Positions 1 to 10,425 of a stretch of 64,000 nucleotides of DNA are shown piece by piece. The notes under the pieces are model-generated. The model worked only from the letters and a program-made list of their open reading frames with translations. It did no database searches and was not told where the DNA came from. Origin of the DNA: Datura wrightii (lineage: Eukaryota; Streptophyta; Magnoliopsida; Solanales; Solanaceae); assembly GCA_035772735.1 (NCBI GenBank), contig JASDFA010000008.1, forward strand, positions 2,772,501 through 2,836,500, read 5' to 3'. The translations under genes were made by a program, and so were the position numbers. Every line of letters starts with the position of its first letter. The stretch's first letter is position 1.

Positions 1-2631
1 CAGCGAAGGTTAAATCCGGCAATGAAGGATGTGGTTAGGAAAGAAATAATTAAGTGGCTTGATACAAGTGTGGTCTATCCTATCTCAGACAGCAAATGGG
101 TCAGCCCCGTTCAGTGTGTTCCAAAGAAAGGAGGGATGACCGTGGTCACCAATGAAAAAAATGAGCTGATCCCTACACGAACCGTCACAGGCTGGCGGAT
201 TTGCATGGACTATCAAAAGCTTAATGAAGCCACAAGGAAAGATCACTATCCTATCCTGTTCATTGATCAGATATTGGATAGGTTGGCTGGACAAGAATAT
301 TATTGTTTCCTTGATGGGTACTCTGGCTATAACCAAATAGCCATAACACTGGAGGATCAGGAGAAGACTACTTTCACATGTCCTTATGGGACATATGCTT
401 TTAGGCGGATGCCATTTGGGTTATGCATTGCACCCGCCACATTCCAGAGATGCATGATAGCTATCTTCCATGACATAATGGAGGATTTCGTCGAGGTATT
501 TGTGGATGATTTTTCTGTTTTTGATAATTTGTTTGCTATTTGTTTGCAGAATCTTGACAGGGTGCTAGCTCACTGCGAAGAATCCAACCTTGTACTCAAC
601 TGGGAGAAATGCCATTTCTTAGTCAAGGAGGGTATCGTCCTTGGCCATAAAGTGTCTTGCAAGGGTTTGGAGATCGATCGTGCTAAGATCGAAGTTATTG
701 AGAAGCTACCACCACCTGTGTCGGTGAAGGGTGTTTGCAGCTTTCTCGGGCATGCAGGGTTCTACAGACGGTTTATCAAAAACTTCTCCAAAATTTCTAG
801 ACCATTATGCAGATTGCTAGAAAAAGAGGTGAAGTTCGAGTTGGATGATGAGTGTGTCAAAGCATTCGAGGAGTTGAAGTAGAAATTTATAGATGCACCT
901 ATCCTTATTTCTCTGGATTGGGAACAACCATTTGAACTGATGTGTGATGCAAGTGATGTGGCTGTGGGAGCTGTATTGGGGCAGCAGAGAAATAGAATCT
1001 TTCATTCTATTCATTATGCAAGCAAAACACTGAACACTAGCCAAAGTAATTATACAGTCACAAAGAAGGAGATGCTAGCATTGGTGTTTGCGTTTGATAA
1101 ATTCAGGTCCTATTTGGTGGGTTCGAGAGTAGTGGTGTATACCGATCATGCAGCGATTCAGTATCTGTTTAACAAGAAGGATGCAAAGCCCAGGCTGATC
1201 AGATGGATCCTATTGTTGCAAGAGTTCGACCTAGAAATTAAGGACAGAAAGGGGAGTGAGAATCAGGTGGCAGATCACCTATCGTGATTGGAAAGCTGGT
1301 CGCATGTGAAGGAAGGTGATAACATCAAAGAGGAGTTCCCGGATGAGCAGCTCTTGGCAATAGGGGAAGCTGAGGTTCCCTGGTATGCAGACATAGTGAA
1401 CTTGCTAGTAAGTGGAGTCTATCCACCGGAGGCTACAACTCAGCAGAGAAAAAAATTGAGGCATGATTGCTGGTATTTTATTTGGGATGAGCCATACTTG
1501 TTTAAACAGGGACCAGATCAGGTTATGAGAAGATGCATCCCGGAGAGCCAGATTGCAGAGGTTTTGAGGAGTTGTCACTCTTTATTGTATGGAGGGCACC
1601 ACGGAGGCGAGCGGACAGCGCATAAGGTTCTACAGTCAGGTTTCTTTTGGCCTACACTGTTTAGAGACTCTATGGCATACGTCAAAATGTGCGATAGATG
1701 TCAGCGGACAGGCACAATTGGTAGGAGGCAAGAGATGCCGCTGCAGAATGTACTGGAAGTGGAGACCTTTGATGTATGGGGCATAGATTTCATGGGCCCG
1801 TTCCCATCGTCATTTGGTAATCGTTACATCTTGGTGGCCGTTGATTATGTATCAAAGTGGGTTGAAGCAATAGCTTGCCCCAGGAATTACAACAAGGTGG
1901 TAACAAAATTTGTGAAAAAACACATTCTCACCAGGTTCGGGACACCCCGAGCGATTATCAGTGATGGAGGGGCTCATTTTGTCAATTCAAGTTTCAAGAA
2001 GCTACTAGCTAAGTATGGGGTGCGCCACAAGGTGGCAACAACATATCATCCCCAAACTAGTGGGCAAGTGGAGGTGTCGAATAGAGAGGTGAAGCAGATT
2101 CTCCAGAAAACAGTGAATGCACAACGTAGTGATTGGTCAAGCAAATTCGATGATGCGTTGTGGGCTTACAGAACTACTTACAAGACACCGATTGGAACTT
2201 CTCCATACCAATTGGTCTATGGTAAAGCATATCATCTGCCAGTGGAGCTAGAGCACCGATCTTTCTGGGCCGTGAGGAAATTGAATATGGACTTAGAGCT
2301 AGCGGGCAAGAAGAGGCTGATGTAACTCAGCGAACTTGAGGAGTTTCTTTGGCATGCTTATGAGAGTGCCAAGTACTACAAAGAAAAAACAAATAGGTGG
2401 CACGACAAGCATTTGGTGCGTCGTATTTTCGAGCCAGGGCAGAAAGTGTTGCTCTTCAATTCAAGATTGAAGCTGTTTCTAGGGAAGCTGCGGTCCAAAT
2501 GGTCAGGGCCATTTGAGGTAGTGAGAATGACCCCGCACGGGGCAGCAGAGTTATGGCAAGAAGATCGAAGGGCCACGTTCTTAGTCAATGGGCAACGATG
2601 TAAGCATTACTGGGGTGAGGACGGTAGTTGA
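1..2631 (+). pseudogene. pol: Athila-type Ty3/gypsy pol (RT, RNase H, integrase), 5' end outside window
   Basis: One reading frame runs from base 1 to the TGA at 2629-2631, broken by in-frame stops TAG 880-882, TGA 1285-1287 and TAA 2323-2325. Reverse transcriptase comes first; its catalytic motif reads F-V-D-D at about 499-510. RNase H spans about 930-1287, with MCDASD and TDHAAI motifs. Integrase follows: zinc-binding H at 1576 and H about 1600, CxxC at 1690-1701, then catalytic Asp 1786-1788, Asp 1963-1965 and Glu 2071-2073, which gives the expected D,D-35-E spacing. The phrases KKGGMTVV, GWRICMDYQKLN and RKDHYPI are typical of the Athila lineage of plant Ty3/gypsy elements. The enzymes would copy the element RNA and integrate the cDNA. 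No frameshift is visible, so the decay is by point mutation only. Gag and protease would lie left of the window. Confidence 0.93.
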
Positions 2632-3291
2632 GAGAAGACATCTGTCACCCTAGAGGATGACTAAGCTTCAATGACGTCGAGCTGCGATGGTAAACCAGGC
2701 GCTGCATGAGAGGCAACCCGTGAAACTGTTGTAATAATTTAGTAGAATTAGTAGAAAAGAAAGGGAAAAAAAAGAAAAAGAGAAAAAATAGAAAAATAAA
2801 AATAAAACAAAAATTGTGTTTTATGTTGAAACCTATGAATTCTAACCAATTTCTTGTTGTGAGATGAATTTCAGGTCGAACGGAGGGTAATAATGCAAAG
2901 GATCGCAATGGAAAAATCGAGGTGAGAAAAATAATAAAAAGTGGCAAAACAGTGAGCCTGCGTGATGGCTCCATGTCGTTACCCTCCGTGACACGTTGAG
3001 GTGTAATTCTGGAATTTTTAGAATTTCAGAACACCTCCACGTTGGCTCCGTGTCACGGAGGGGGTGCTCCACGTTACCCTCCGTGACACGTTGAGGTGTT
3101 AATCACGACAGGTCACACCGGGTCGCCGGGTGACCCGCGTGAAAATCCCCCTTTTTAACCCCGATTTCCCTCATTTTTCCCTCATTCTCATCCCCTCCAC
3201 GACAAACACCCAAAAATCCCTCCTTCCCCAATGTGACACGGACCTAGGCACAAGTTTTCTTCAACTTTTCTTCGATTTCATCGAATTAAAG
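2632..3291 (+). other. pol-ORF3 spacer of the Athila element, candidate ORF3 promoter and leader
   Basis: No credible ORF. The spacer holds an A-rich purine run at about 2752-2815, then a G+C-rich block at about 2955-3140 that resembles the U3 promoter block of the same family's LTRs. A weak TATA-like TTTTTAA follows near 3152. A pyrimidine-rich stretch at 3145-3290 could be a 5' leader, and it ends at a splice-donor-like G|GTATGT. The 23 bp phrase starting CCCTCCGTGACACG occurs twice, near 2982 and 3077. Promoter function is inferred. Confidence 0.5.
3050..3092 (+). promoter_or_regulatory. Internal copy of the LTR palindromic module
   Basis: This 43 bp block aligns without gaps to 7415-7457 and 11995-12037, which lie just upstream of the TATA boxes in two Athila-family LTRs. 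Its ends, GTGTCACGGAG and CTCCGTGACAC, are perfect 11 bp inverted repeats around a centre containing GTGCTCC. Here it sits between pol and ORF3, where an ordinary retrotransposon has no LTR sequence. An upstream half-copy lies at about 2977-3004. Confidence 0.7.
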
Positions 3292-3950
3292 GTATGTTCT
3301 TTAACTTCATCTTAATTCTTGACTAATTTCTTAGATTTTGAGCATGTGAGGTGAGTAAACCTTGTCCTAATTGTAAATTGAGCTTGAATTCATTTAAGTT
3401 ATTGTTGATTGATGTTCGTAGTATCATTTTGATTGTATGAACTCGATAAATACATGCTTGATCGATATTTTGGTGAAATATGTAGTTAGGGTTAGAATTT
3501 GATTGCGAAGAAACTAAATGTGATTGAAAATGTGAAAATTATGGGTTGGGCATGTTGGGTAAGGTGAATTGTGTTGTGCTTGATGTGAATATGCTAAATA
3601 AACAATGGATTTTTGGGAGAATGAAATTGTTGAATTGCATAGAAATTGGTGAATTGAATAGGTTGTGTTGAGAGAAGTTTTTGCTAAGTGCTATGTGATC
3701 AAATAGTATCAATGGTGATATTTGATTAGCTGTACGAAGTCTGAGTAGTACGTAGAATTTATTCCATCGAATTCTCTGAATGCACGAGGCATGTTGTCGT
3801 TTTTTTTGTAAATTAGAAAGTGAGAATTGTCTTCCCGTAATGTCGTAATTGTAGCTAAGGACCAAGTGTGGGGTGGCCTTGCTTAACCCAACCTTAGTCG
3901 AAGCTAATTTTGATTTGAATAACATTGGGACTGTCTATTTGATTTGACAG
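3292..3950 (+). other. Candidate leader intron upstream of ORF3
   Basis: A donor-like GTATGT at 3292-3297 and an acceptor-like TTGACAG ending at 3950 bracket 659 bp of T-rich sequence without coding potential. The acceptor is five bases upstream of the first in-frame ATG of ORF3 (3956). A spliced leader is one way a downstream retroelement ORF can be expressed. The pyrimidine tract before the acceptor is modest and no transcript evidence is available here. The interval also contains AAGTGTGGGGT at 3864-3874, the same word as at the polypurine tract. Confidence 0.45.
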
Positions 3951-3955
3951 GAAAA

Positions 3956-5175
3956 ATGGCAAGCAGGCAAGACAAAGGAAAGGGCGCATCTACATCGGGC
4001 ACCGAGAGGAAAAGAATTAGACTGGGAACAACAGTCCCAGCAGCACCAGTGGTTCCGTGCAGCCAACACTGTCAATACGGAACCCGATGGGTGACTGACG
4101 AAGGGAAGAAATGGTACGCAAAGCACAAGGAGAACAAATACTTCCCCGAGGAGCACATTGCAAGGGAGCCGTTGGCACAGGAATTCCCCAGAATCGTACA
4201 CAAGATTGATGCTGCCGGGAGGAAATTCATCTTTGAAGAGCCCAAGGAGTGCAATCTCCACCTGATTCGGGAGTTCTACGCCAACTGGAACCCAACACTC
4301 CGCAGTCACACCGTCAAGATAAGGGGACGGTAGTCACCTTTGAGCCCCATCACCTTAATGCCATTTTGGGGGCGCGGGACACAGACGCCCATGTACTCTG
4401 GCAGCTGAACATCACTCCACCATATGCAGATATCAGACGCACTCTGTGTGGAGTCTGTTCTATAGCACGGTGGAGCAGTCATAAGGAGAGGGGCTACCAT
4501 CAGACGCTGCGCTACTCTCAAATGAACAGGGAAGCCAGAATTTGGCTTAAGATCGTGTGTTCCTGCCTGATCCCGGAGGTGCACATGACAGATGTCACCC
4601 GAGATCATGTGTGCTTGGTCTACGCCCTGATGAAAGGGCTGGAGATTAATGTTGGGGCGGTGATTATCTCCGCCATGAAGAGAGCCCGTTTGCATCAAGG
4701 GCACAGGTACGAGTTTGGTGGCTTGCTGACCACGTTCCTAAGGGGCCTGGATATTGAGGAAGAGGCCCTAGACTACATCCCGCAGATGGATAGGTGTGCC
4801 TTAGATGTCACCAAAACTAAGGCACCCAACACCACTCACGGGCCAGTTCTCACATTAGCCAAGCGACATGCTCGGGATGATCAATATATGGCCCGCATGT
4901 TCGGGATGCAGATGCTGCTGTTGAGAATAGGCGGGAGGCCAGCAACAGAAGATGAGCTGTGGCAGCTTGAGCTAGATTACCCCTTTGGCGAAAATGCCAG
5001 GGCTCTATACCGAGTGGGGCCAGCTTTTGTGGAGCCCGTTGATGATGATGTCCCCACAGATGAGGAGACACGCCGTGATGACTTAGATGTTGAGTCAGAT
5101 GAGGATAGAGGGGGCGATTCAGATATGGGGGACGAGGCAATGATACCTGATGAAGAAGTTGAATACTTCGATTGA
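3956..5175 (+). pseudogene. Athila ORF3, plant-transposon-protein-like, one frameshift
   Basis: The ORF starts at ATG 3956 (MASRQDKGKG). The first frame reaches a stop at 4331-4333. The homologous reading resumes in the next frame from about 4325 and runs to TGA 5173-5175, so about one base was lost near 4325. The FYANWN phrase followed by a VKIRG-like word resembles the 'putative plant transposon protein' domain found in the extra ORF downstream of pol in Athila-type elements. That ORF has been called env-like, but I see no signal peptide or clear transmembrane segment. The N-terminus is basic (KGK, ERKR). The C-terminus is very acidic, with Asp/Glu clusters over the last ~50 residues. Its position after pol and before the 3' non-coding tract fits the lineage. 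Its function in the element is not established. Confidence 0.75.
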
Positions 5176-6976
5176 TCAAGGAGTTTCACCACCTACTCTT
5201 GTGCTATGCTGAATTTTGTGAACACTAGGGACAGTGTTCGATTTAAGTGTGGGGTGGGAGTAGTTAGGTGCTGGTTGTTTTATTGTTGCTTATGTTCATG
5301 TTTTGTTGTGATGCCTGTGAAAAAATTGTGATCCTGTGATTTTGGTGTTTATGTTTTATATTGTAATTCGGTGTTGTAATTAATGTGAATCTGTTGTGTG
5401 CTGTATGTAGTTGTTGTTAGCTGGGTGTGTAAATATTTTTGTTTTATCGAAATTATCGATATTTTAAAAAAAATTTCATTGAAATATTTTTATGATTGGG
5501 TTTCTCGGCGTTTGTTTTCGGTGCTTTTACCGAGAATAGTCCCATTGAACCGAAGTCGTAAATAGTGACCATTCCCTATGATGGATGGATGACGACCGTC
5601 TTAATGAAAATGTAGTCAATAGGAGTAGATTTTTTGTTCTTTTTAAATTTTTTCTTTTGTTTGTTTGTATCCCAAACGTGTCGTTACTTTATGGTTCGAA
5701 ATTCTTGTTGCGTGTCGTACATGATATTTAGAATGCAAAGGTGATTCGTACGAAAGCATGCAACTTTGTAAACATGTTGAGATACCTAGACCATAAAGTT
5801 TGATTCGGTGTGATTGAGGCTTAATCTTTGAATTCTTGTAATTAGCTGATTGAAGAGTCTGTGATATGTCTTGAGTTGAGCATGTGCAATGAGTGTGTGG
5901 TGAGGTTTCGATTCTTCCATGCTATTGTGAAGTGTCTAGAACTTGTCTGGTGTGTGTACGAAACAAAATGAAGGATGTGTATTGTAGGAAAGGATGTAGG
6001 CATTTCTTTGATTTAACCGAAAGTTTTTTTCCATTATCGTACCTACCTTGATTGTACATCCTAGTTAGCCCATTGAGCCTTTAGCCTATTTTTTTTCTTT
6101 TGTCGAAAAGGTACAAACCGAGCTTAACCCCTTCTTTTTATTATCCGTGAATTTGATCCAAAACTCTTAAGCGCTCAAGAAAAATAATTTTGCCACAGTG
6201 TCAAGGAGTGAAAAGTGTGAAAAAGAAAGGAAAAGCGGAAGTGGTGAAAGTAAAGAAAAGGTCAAAGGTGCACTTGCCGAATTTAATAAAATGAAAATGT
6301 ATAACTAATCTTTGTTATTAAGTCGAGTGTTCTTAAAGATATGGGAACAAAAATAAAGAAAGACTTCAAGAAAGGGGAGGATGAAGGAAGAAACAATGCC
6401 CATAATGTGGTGGGATGTTTTGAAAAGCACTTAAGGAGGCTAGTTGCTATTATTGGTTAGCCCAGTATTTACTAGTTCCTTAGCTTACATTACAACCCGT
6501 TAAGTCCTACGTGATCTTACATCACTCATCCTTATATTAGTAGAGTAATACACTAGAGGCAAGCTTATGGGTCATGACATGATGCATGTAAATTCTTTGG
6601 GAGAGAGAGTGAAATCGTGTTCAAATGCCATTGCATATAATGTTTTTGAGATCATATGATTGAAAAGGGGGAAATTCTCTTGTGTTGTGAGGGCACATGC
6701 TTGAGGAGAGACTGAATTTCGTGTCGGATGTCTTGATTAGCTGATTTGCATGAGTTTGCCGAGATCGAGAGTCGACTCTTGAGTCTAGGAGGTCTTAATG
6801 TGTTGAATGTCATTGTATTGATGAGACTATGCATGTTTTCTTGATGATTTGCTATGTAAATAATCGGTATAACGGTAGCTTGAATTGTCGAGCCAAAGTA
6901 GCTATGATTGGGTGTCAATTGCATGAGATGTGAGATTATTGTTCAAGGACGAACAAGGTTTTAAGTGTGGGGTAAG
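5176..6976 (+). other. 3' non-coding tract of the Athila element
   Basis: About 1.8 kb with no convincing ORF between ORF3 and the 3' LTR. Base composition is AT-rich with G/T-rich patches. A polypurine-like word, TTTAAGTGTGGGGT, occurs just after ORF3 at 5242-5255 and again at the LTR border. Long 3' non-coding tracts are usual in Athila-type elements. Confidence 0.7.
6961..6976 (+). promoter_or_regulatory. Polypurine tract next to the Athila 3' LTR
   Basis: TTAAGTGTGGGGTAAG ends immediately before the TG of the LTR. This is where the plus-strand DNA primer is formed during reverse transcription. AAGTGTGGGGT also occurs at 3864-3874 and 5245-5255. Confidence 0.7.
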
Positions 6977-8395
6977 TGATCTTGGGCAGAATTATATGCC
7001 CAAGTGATACTCAAATGCTTCATTTCGTCTTGTTTATCCATCGATATTTGTACATTTTCATGTGATTTGTAGTTAAAAGGTGAATTTATACTAGCCAACA
7101 TGATTAGTGTTGTTTTGCAGGAAAAATGTGATTTTAGGAAGCTAAGATGCATGTTGGGAGAAATCGGGAATGGACTCGGAAGCGAGCAGTAGAAAAGGAC
7201 AAGGAAATGCAGCAAATTAAGGGGCTCCGCGATGGAGCCGTGTCACGCTGCCATCGCGGAGGCATTCTTCCCCGGATGATTAAAATTAGTCAAGTTCCAG
7301 TGGAGGTTCGCGTTGGTGCCGTGGCACGTTGGCCACGCCCCGCATTGCACGCCTTGGCACGTTGGGCATAATTACCTGGAGGACCGGATTCCAGTGAGGG
7401 TCTGCATTTATGGCGTGTCACGGAGGCAGTGCTCCGCGATGCACTCCGTGACACATTACTTGTTATTCCGGAAAAAATTTCCACTAGTATAAATAGCACA
7501 CTTAGGTTTATTTTTAATAATTCTGAAGGGGTTGAGCAAGAACGTGGGTTACAGGCAATTGAGGGGACGAAATTCTTAGGGTTCTTCTCTAACTCTTTAT
7601 TCTTTATTTCAATTGTTTGTATGATTTACACTCATTTAACGATGTTTAATCCACAAATGAGTGGCTGAATTCACTTCTTGCTGAGGTTAAGAACATTTGT
7701 AGTGGAATGTAATTATTGATCATTTTGGTTTTTCATCTTTTCTTCCATGGTTGTTCTATCAATTCTTGTTCTTACTGCATTAATGTTTGGCCAATGTTAA
7801 TGTACATCTAAAAAATTCAGTTTTCGCTCGGAAGAGAAAGAAATTAGAAAGTTGTGAATTGGTAGGATATGTTCTCTTCTTGGTTTGGAAAAAATGAGAA
7901 TTGATTTACCTTCAGAATAAAAATATATCTGAAAGTCGTATTAGTCAATTAAGGAATCGGTTTCGTATGGCTAGAACATGAATTTCTTTTTATCACAGAA
8001 ATGTAGGTGAAAGGTTCATGATTCTTAAGTTGGTTTAAATACGAGAGTTTTAATCCATAGGCAATAATTATTGACTAGCAACCGAAGGAAAGATTAACCG
8101 ACTTGTATCAATAAATTGCTTCCCTGCATGTTATTTTAGCCTCAGCATGCTCATTACTATATTTCAAACTCAATTTGTACATTTGTTTTAGATTAGTATA
8201 AATTAGGAAACAAACTCCCAAAATCTTCTTGAAACTGTTGTTTGCATTATTAGAGTTAGAGTTTATTAACACTTGATTCGATTATTACCTTGGTCCAGTC
8301 CCTGTGGGATCGATACTTAGCTACTCTAGCCATTTTACTACTTGTTCGACCACGTGCACTTGCGTATAGGCATTCCAAACCACCGAACATCTGCA
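6977..8395 (+). repeat. Athila-type 3' LTR
   Basis: About 1.42 kb from TGATCTTGGGCA to ...ACATCTGCA. The start is fixed by the adjoining polypurine tract, the end by the terminal CA shared in alignment with the second family copy at 11547-12980. It contains a G+C-rich palindromic U3 block (7215-7457), TATAAATA at 7488-7495, and a U5 ending in the CACGTGCACTTGCGT phrase shared by both copies. The 5' LTR lies outside the window, so the target-site duplication cannot be tested. The bases following are aaata. Confidence 0.85.
7415..7495 (+). promoter_or_regulatory. U3 palindromic module and TATA box of the Athila 3' LTR
   Basis: The module at 7415-7457 has inverted ends GTGTCACGGAG / CTCCGTGACAC, followed after 30 bp by TATAAATA (7488-7495). 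The same 30 bp spacing is kept in the solo LTR at 11995-12075. The constant spacing supports a promoter role for the module; binding proteins are unknown. Confidence 0.7.
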
Positions 8396-9499
8396 AAATA
8401 AATTAGATAAATCTCCATATCCGACTATGGACCTTAACCGCGCTTCATTTGCGAACTCCCCAAAATTCTTCTACGGTATGTTGTTTTCTTTCAAAATAAA
8501 GAAAGTAGTTGCCCTAATTATTATTATTTTCAGCCTTTAAAATGTGGCTGACCAGAATATAAGAATAGTCTTGGCCCACCCCTTTTAATTATATAAAAAG
8601 ACAAAATAACCCTTAATTTAATTTGGGTTGTTACACAGACTTAGTCAAATTTTGAATAATTTTATCTCCGGACAAGGTCTGGCACGCCACCCCATGTATC
8701 TCACCAGCTTTGGCTTATTTTCTTCTGATGTTTGGGCTTAGGCGCACCGCCGCACCTATCTCGCCAAGATGTTCATCAGATTTTTCTAAGTCTGAACCCT
8801 TTGGGTGCGAGGCGCCACTCATCTCACTAAGATTTGTGAAGTGAAAATCTTCTGAAGTTCAAGGGCTAGTGCATAACACCTACTTGAAGTTTTATTTTAT
8901 GAAGTTCGTGACTTGGTGCAGGATGTCAGCCATAGCACCAGACCCTTCAGCTCCTCAAATCTTCACTCCTTGATTCATTTTGAGCCCTTTATACTTAATT
9001 TCCTGCTTAAATCAACTTAAATCATTTGTTAGCACATAAAACACACACACACATGATCTAAGCATAAATTAAGGATTATGAACTCAAAATATGATCAAAT
9101 ACGGATAAAAATATAGCAGATGGGTATAGAAATATGCGCAACATTACATACATGCGCACCGGTTAGTGTCAAGGTATTCTCAAGGCTAAGGTGTACGCAA
9201 TGACGCCAAGGCAAAACTCATCCTAGACATGGAAGGGTCAAGGTCTTGAGTGTGAAAGGGAAGCTTAGCAAGGATCTGACAAGGTGTGAGAAAATAGTGG
9301 AATGAGGGATGACAATGGTGTTAAACATAAAGGCATGTGACAAAAAGTTGGCACAACTAAAGGCAACATGGCATGGGGCATTAAAGCCAAGGCAAAGAAA
9401 AGACACGACTAAGGATGTGCGGCTAGGCATTGGCATGTGGCGCAAAACAAAGACATTGAGTGGGAGCCCTAGCAGTGGCTAGGCAATATGCAACACCTC
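8396..9499. other. Degraded repeat mosaic, no gene
   Basis: No ORF with recognisable homology. The stretch at 8520-8640, including ATTTGGGTTGTTACA, looks like the edge of an LTR. It is followed by a G+C-rich block at about 8670-8830 with repeated GCGCCAC and ATCTCRCCA words, similar in style to the U3 blocks of the other LTRs here. A short CA run lies at 9041-9053. Probably fragments of one or two old LTRs, but the boundaries are unclear. Confidence 0.4.
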
Positions 9500-10147
9500 T
9501 GTCATGCTCCAAATCGTACCCTGACACAACAGGCATCCAATGCTATGAAACTACATAGGAAGCACCTTATAAAAATGATAGTTCACGCAATTTTCCCATC
9601 ATTATTACTTAATATATTTACGTATACATGCATAAATTAAGATCATTAAATTAATGAAATAAATAATAATATAAATGATATGATATATTGTCTAGTAACT
9701 AAAACATAACATTGTGCCCCAATAAGTCAAGTCATGACTTTATGTAATACCCACAACACAATCTGTGAAGCCTCTATAAAAAAATAACTAACTCAAGACA
9801 CAACTCTAAAATGTAATAAAGTAATAAAATAATCATAGGAGTCCCACGAGTAAGAATGTGGGCTCACTAATAGTCCAAAAAGTAGTAAGTATTCCTAGCC
9901 TGCGAGATCTGCTTGTACCTTCCCTTTTCATTACCTAGCATACTATCAAAAATAACAATGGTATGCCTGAGTACTGGATACTCAGTGATTGTCCTTGGGG
10001 TAATAATAATAATAATAATAATAATAACAACAATAACAATAATAATAATAACAATAATAATAATAACAATAATAACAACAACAACAATAATAATAATAAT
10101 AATGAAACAGTTCAATTCCAGCGTCATAGTGCAATCAAGAAAACTCA
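9500..10147 (-). repeat. Truncated chromovirus-like LTR fragment
   Basis: It begins TGTCATGCTCCAAATCGTACCC, the reverse of a typical LTR end (...GGAGCATGACA) in the minus-oriented chromovirus LTRs of this window. A GAGTACTGGATACTCAG phrase and an AAT/AAC microsatellite follow. No primer binding site is recognisable on its left. Only about 650 bp remain before another LTR start at 10148. Confidence 0.45.
10001..10103. repeat. (AAT/AAC)n microsatellite
   Basis: About 103 bp of imperfect trinucleotide repeat mixing TAA and CAA units, inside the LTR fragment at 9500-10147. Long Asn- or Ile-rich open frames across it are artefacts of the repeat. Confidence 0.95.
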
Positions 10148-10425
10148 TGTAACAGCCCACCTATCATTAGGAGGGCGGAATAAGTTAGAAATACCCCTCT
10201 CTAGCCTAAGTTGTTGTTAGAAAGGTGTTGTATGAGTGTTAGTAAAATTTTAAAGTAGGAGAATGGTTCATGTGCAAGAAATGGGAGTTATGAGTTATAA
10301 GGGACCGCTACAATAGAGGGATAACCGCTACAGCAAGACGGTTACCATAGTCGGAAGCCCACCGTAATGGACCAAGAGATTTACCCGTTGTATCTGTTGT
10401 GACGGCTTCTTGGGCGCTATAGGGA
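10148..10425 (+). repeat. LTR start fragment (U3), plus orientation
   Basis: It starts TGTAACAGCCCACC and carries repeated ACCGCTACA words and an ACCG/CGGT-rich block before being cut at 10426 by the next LTR start, TGTAATACCCCG. This fits the first ~280 bp of a chromovirus-type LTR. Confidence 0.45.

Noticed and set aside
2645..3072. Minus-strand frames with Phe/Leu-rich, membrane-like runs
   Set aside because: Hydrophobicity comes from the A-rich tract on the plus strand; no start context or homology.
3050..3092. Inverted repeats read as terminal repeats of a small DNA transposon (MITE)
   Set aside because: No target-site duplication, and the same block occupies a fixed place relative to TATA in LTRs, so a promoter element fits better.
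4306..5192. Minus-strand open frames opposite Athila ORF3
   Set aside because: Shadows of the ORF3 coding strand, with no known motif.
9867..10220. Open frames with long Ile/Val or Asn runs
   Set aside because: Products of the AAT/AAC microsatellite at 10001-10103.
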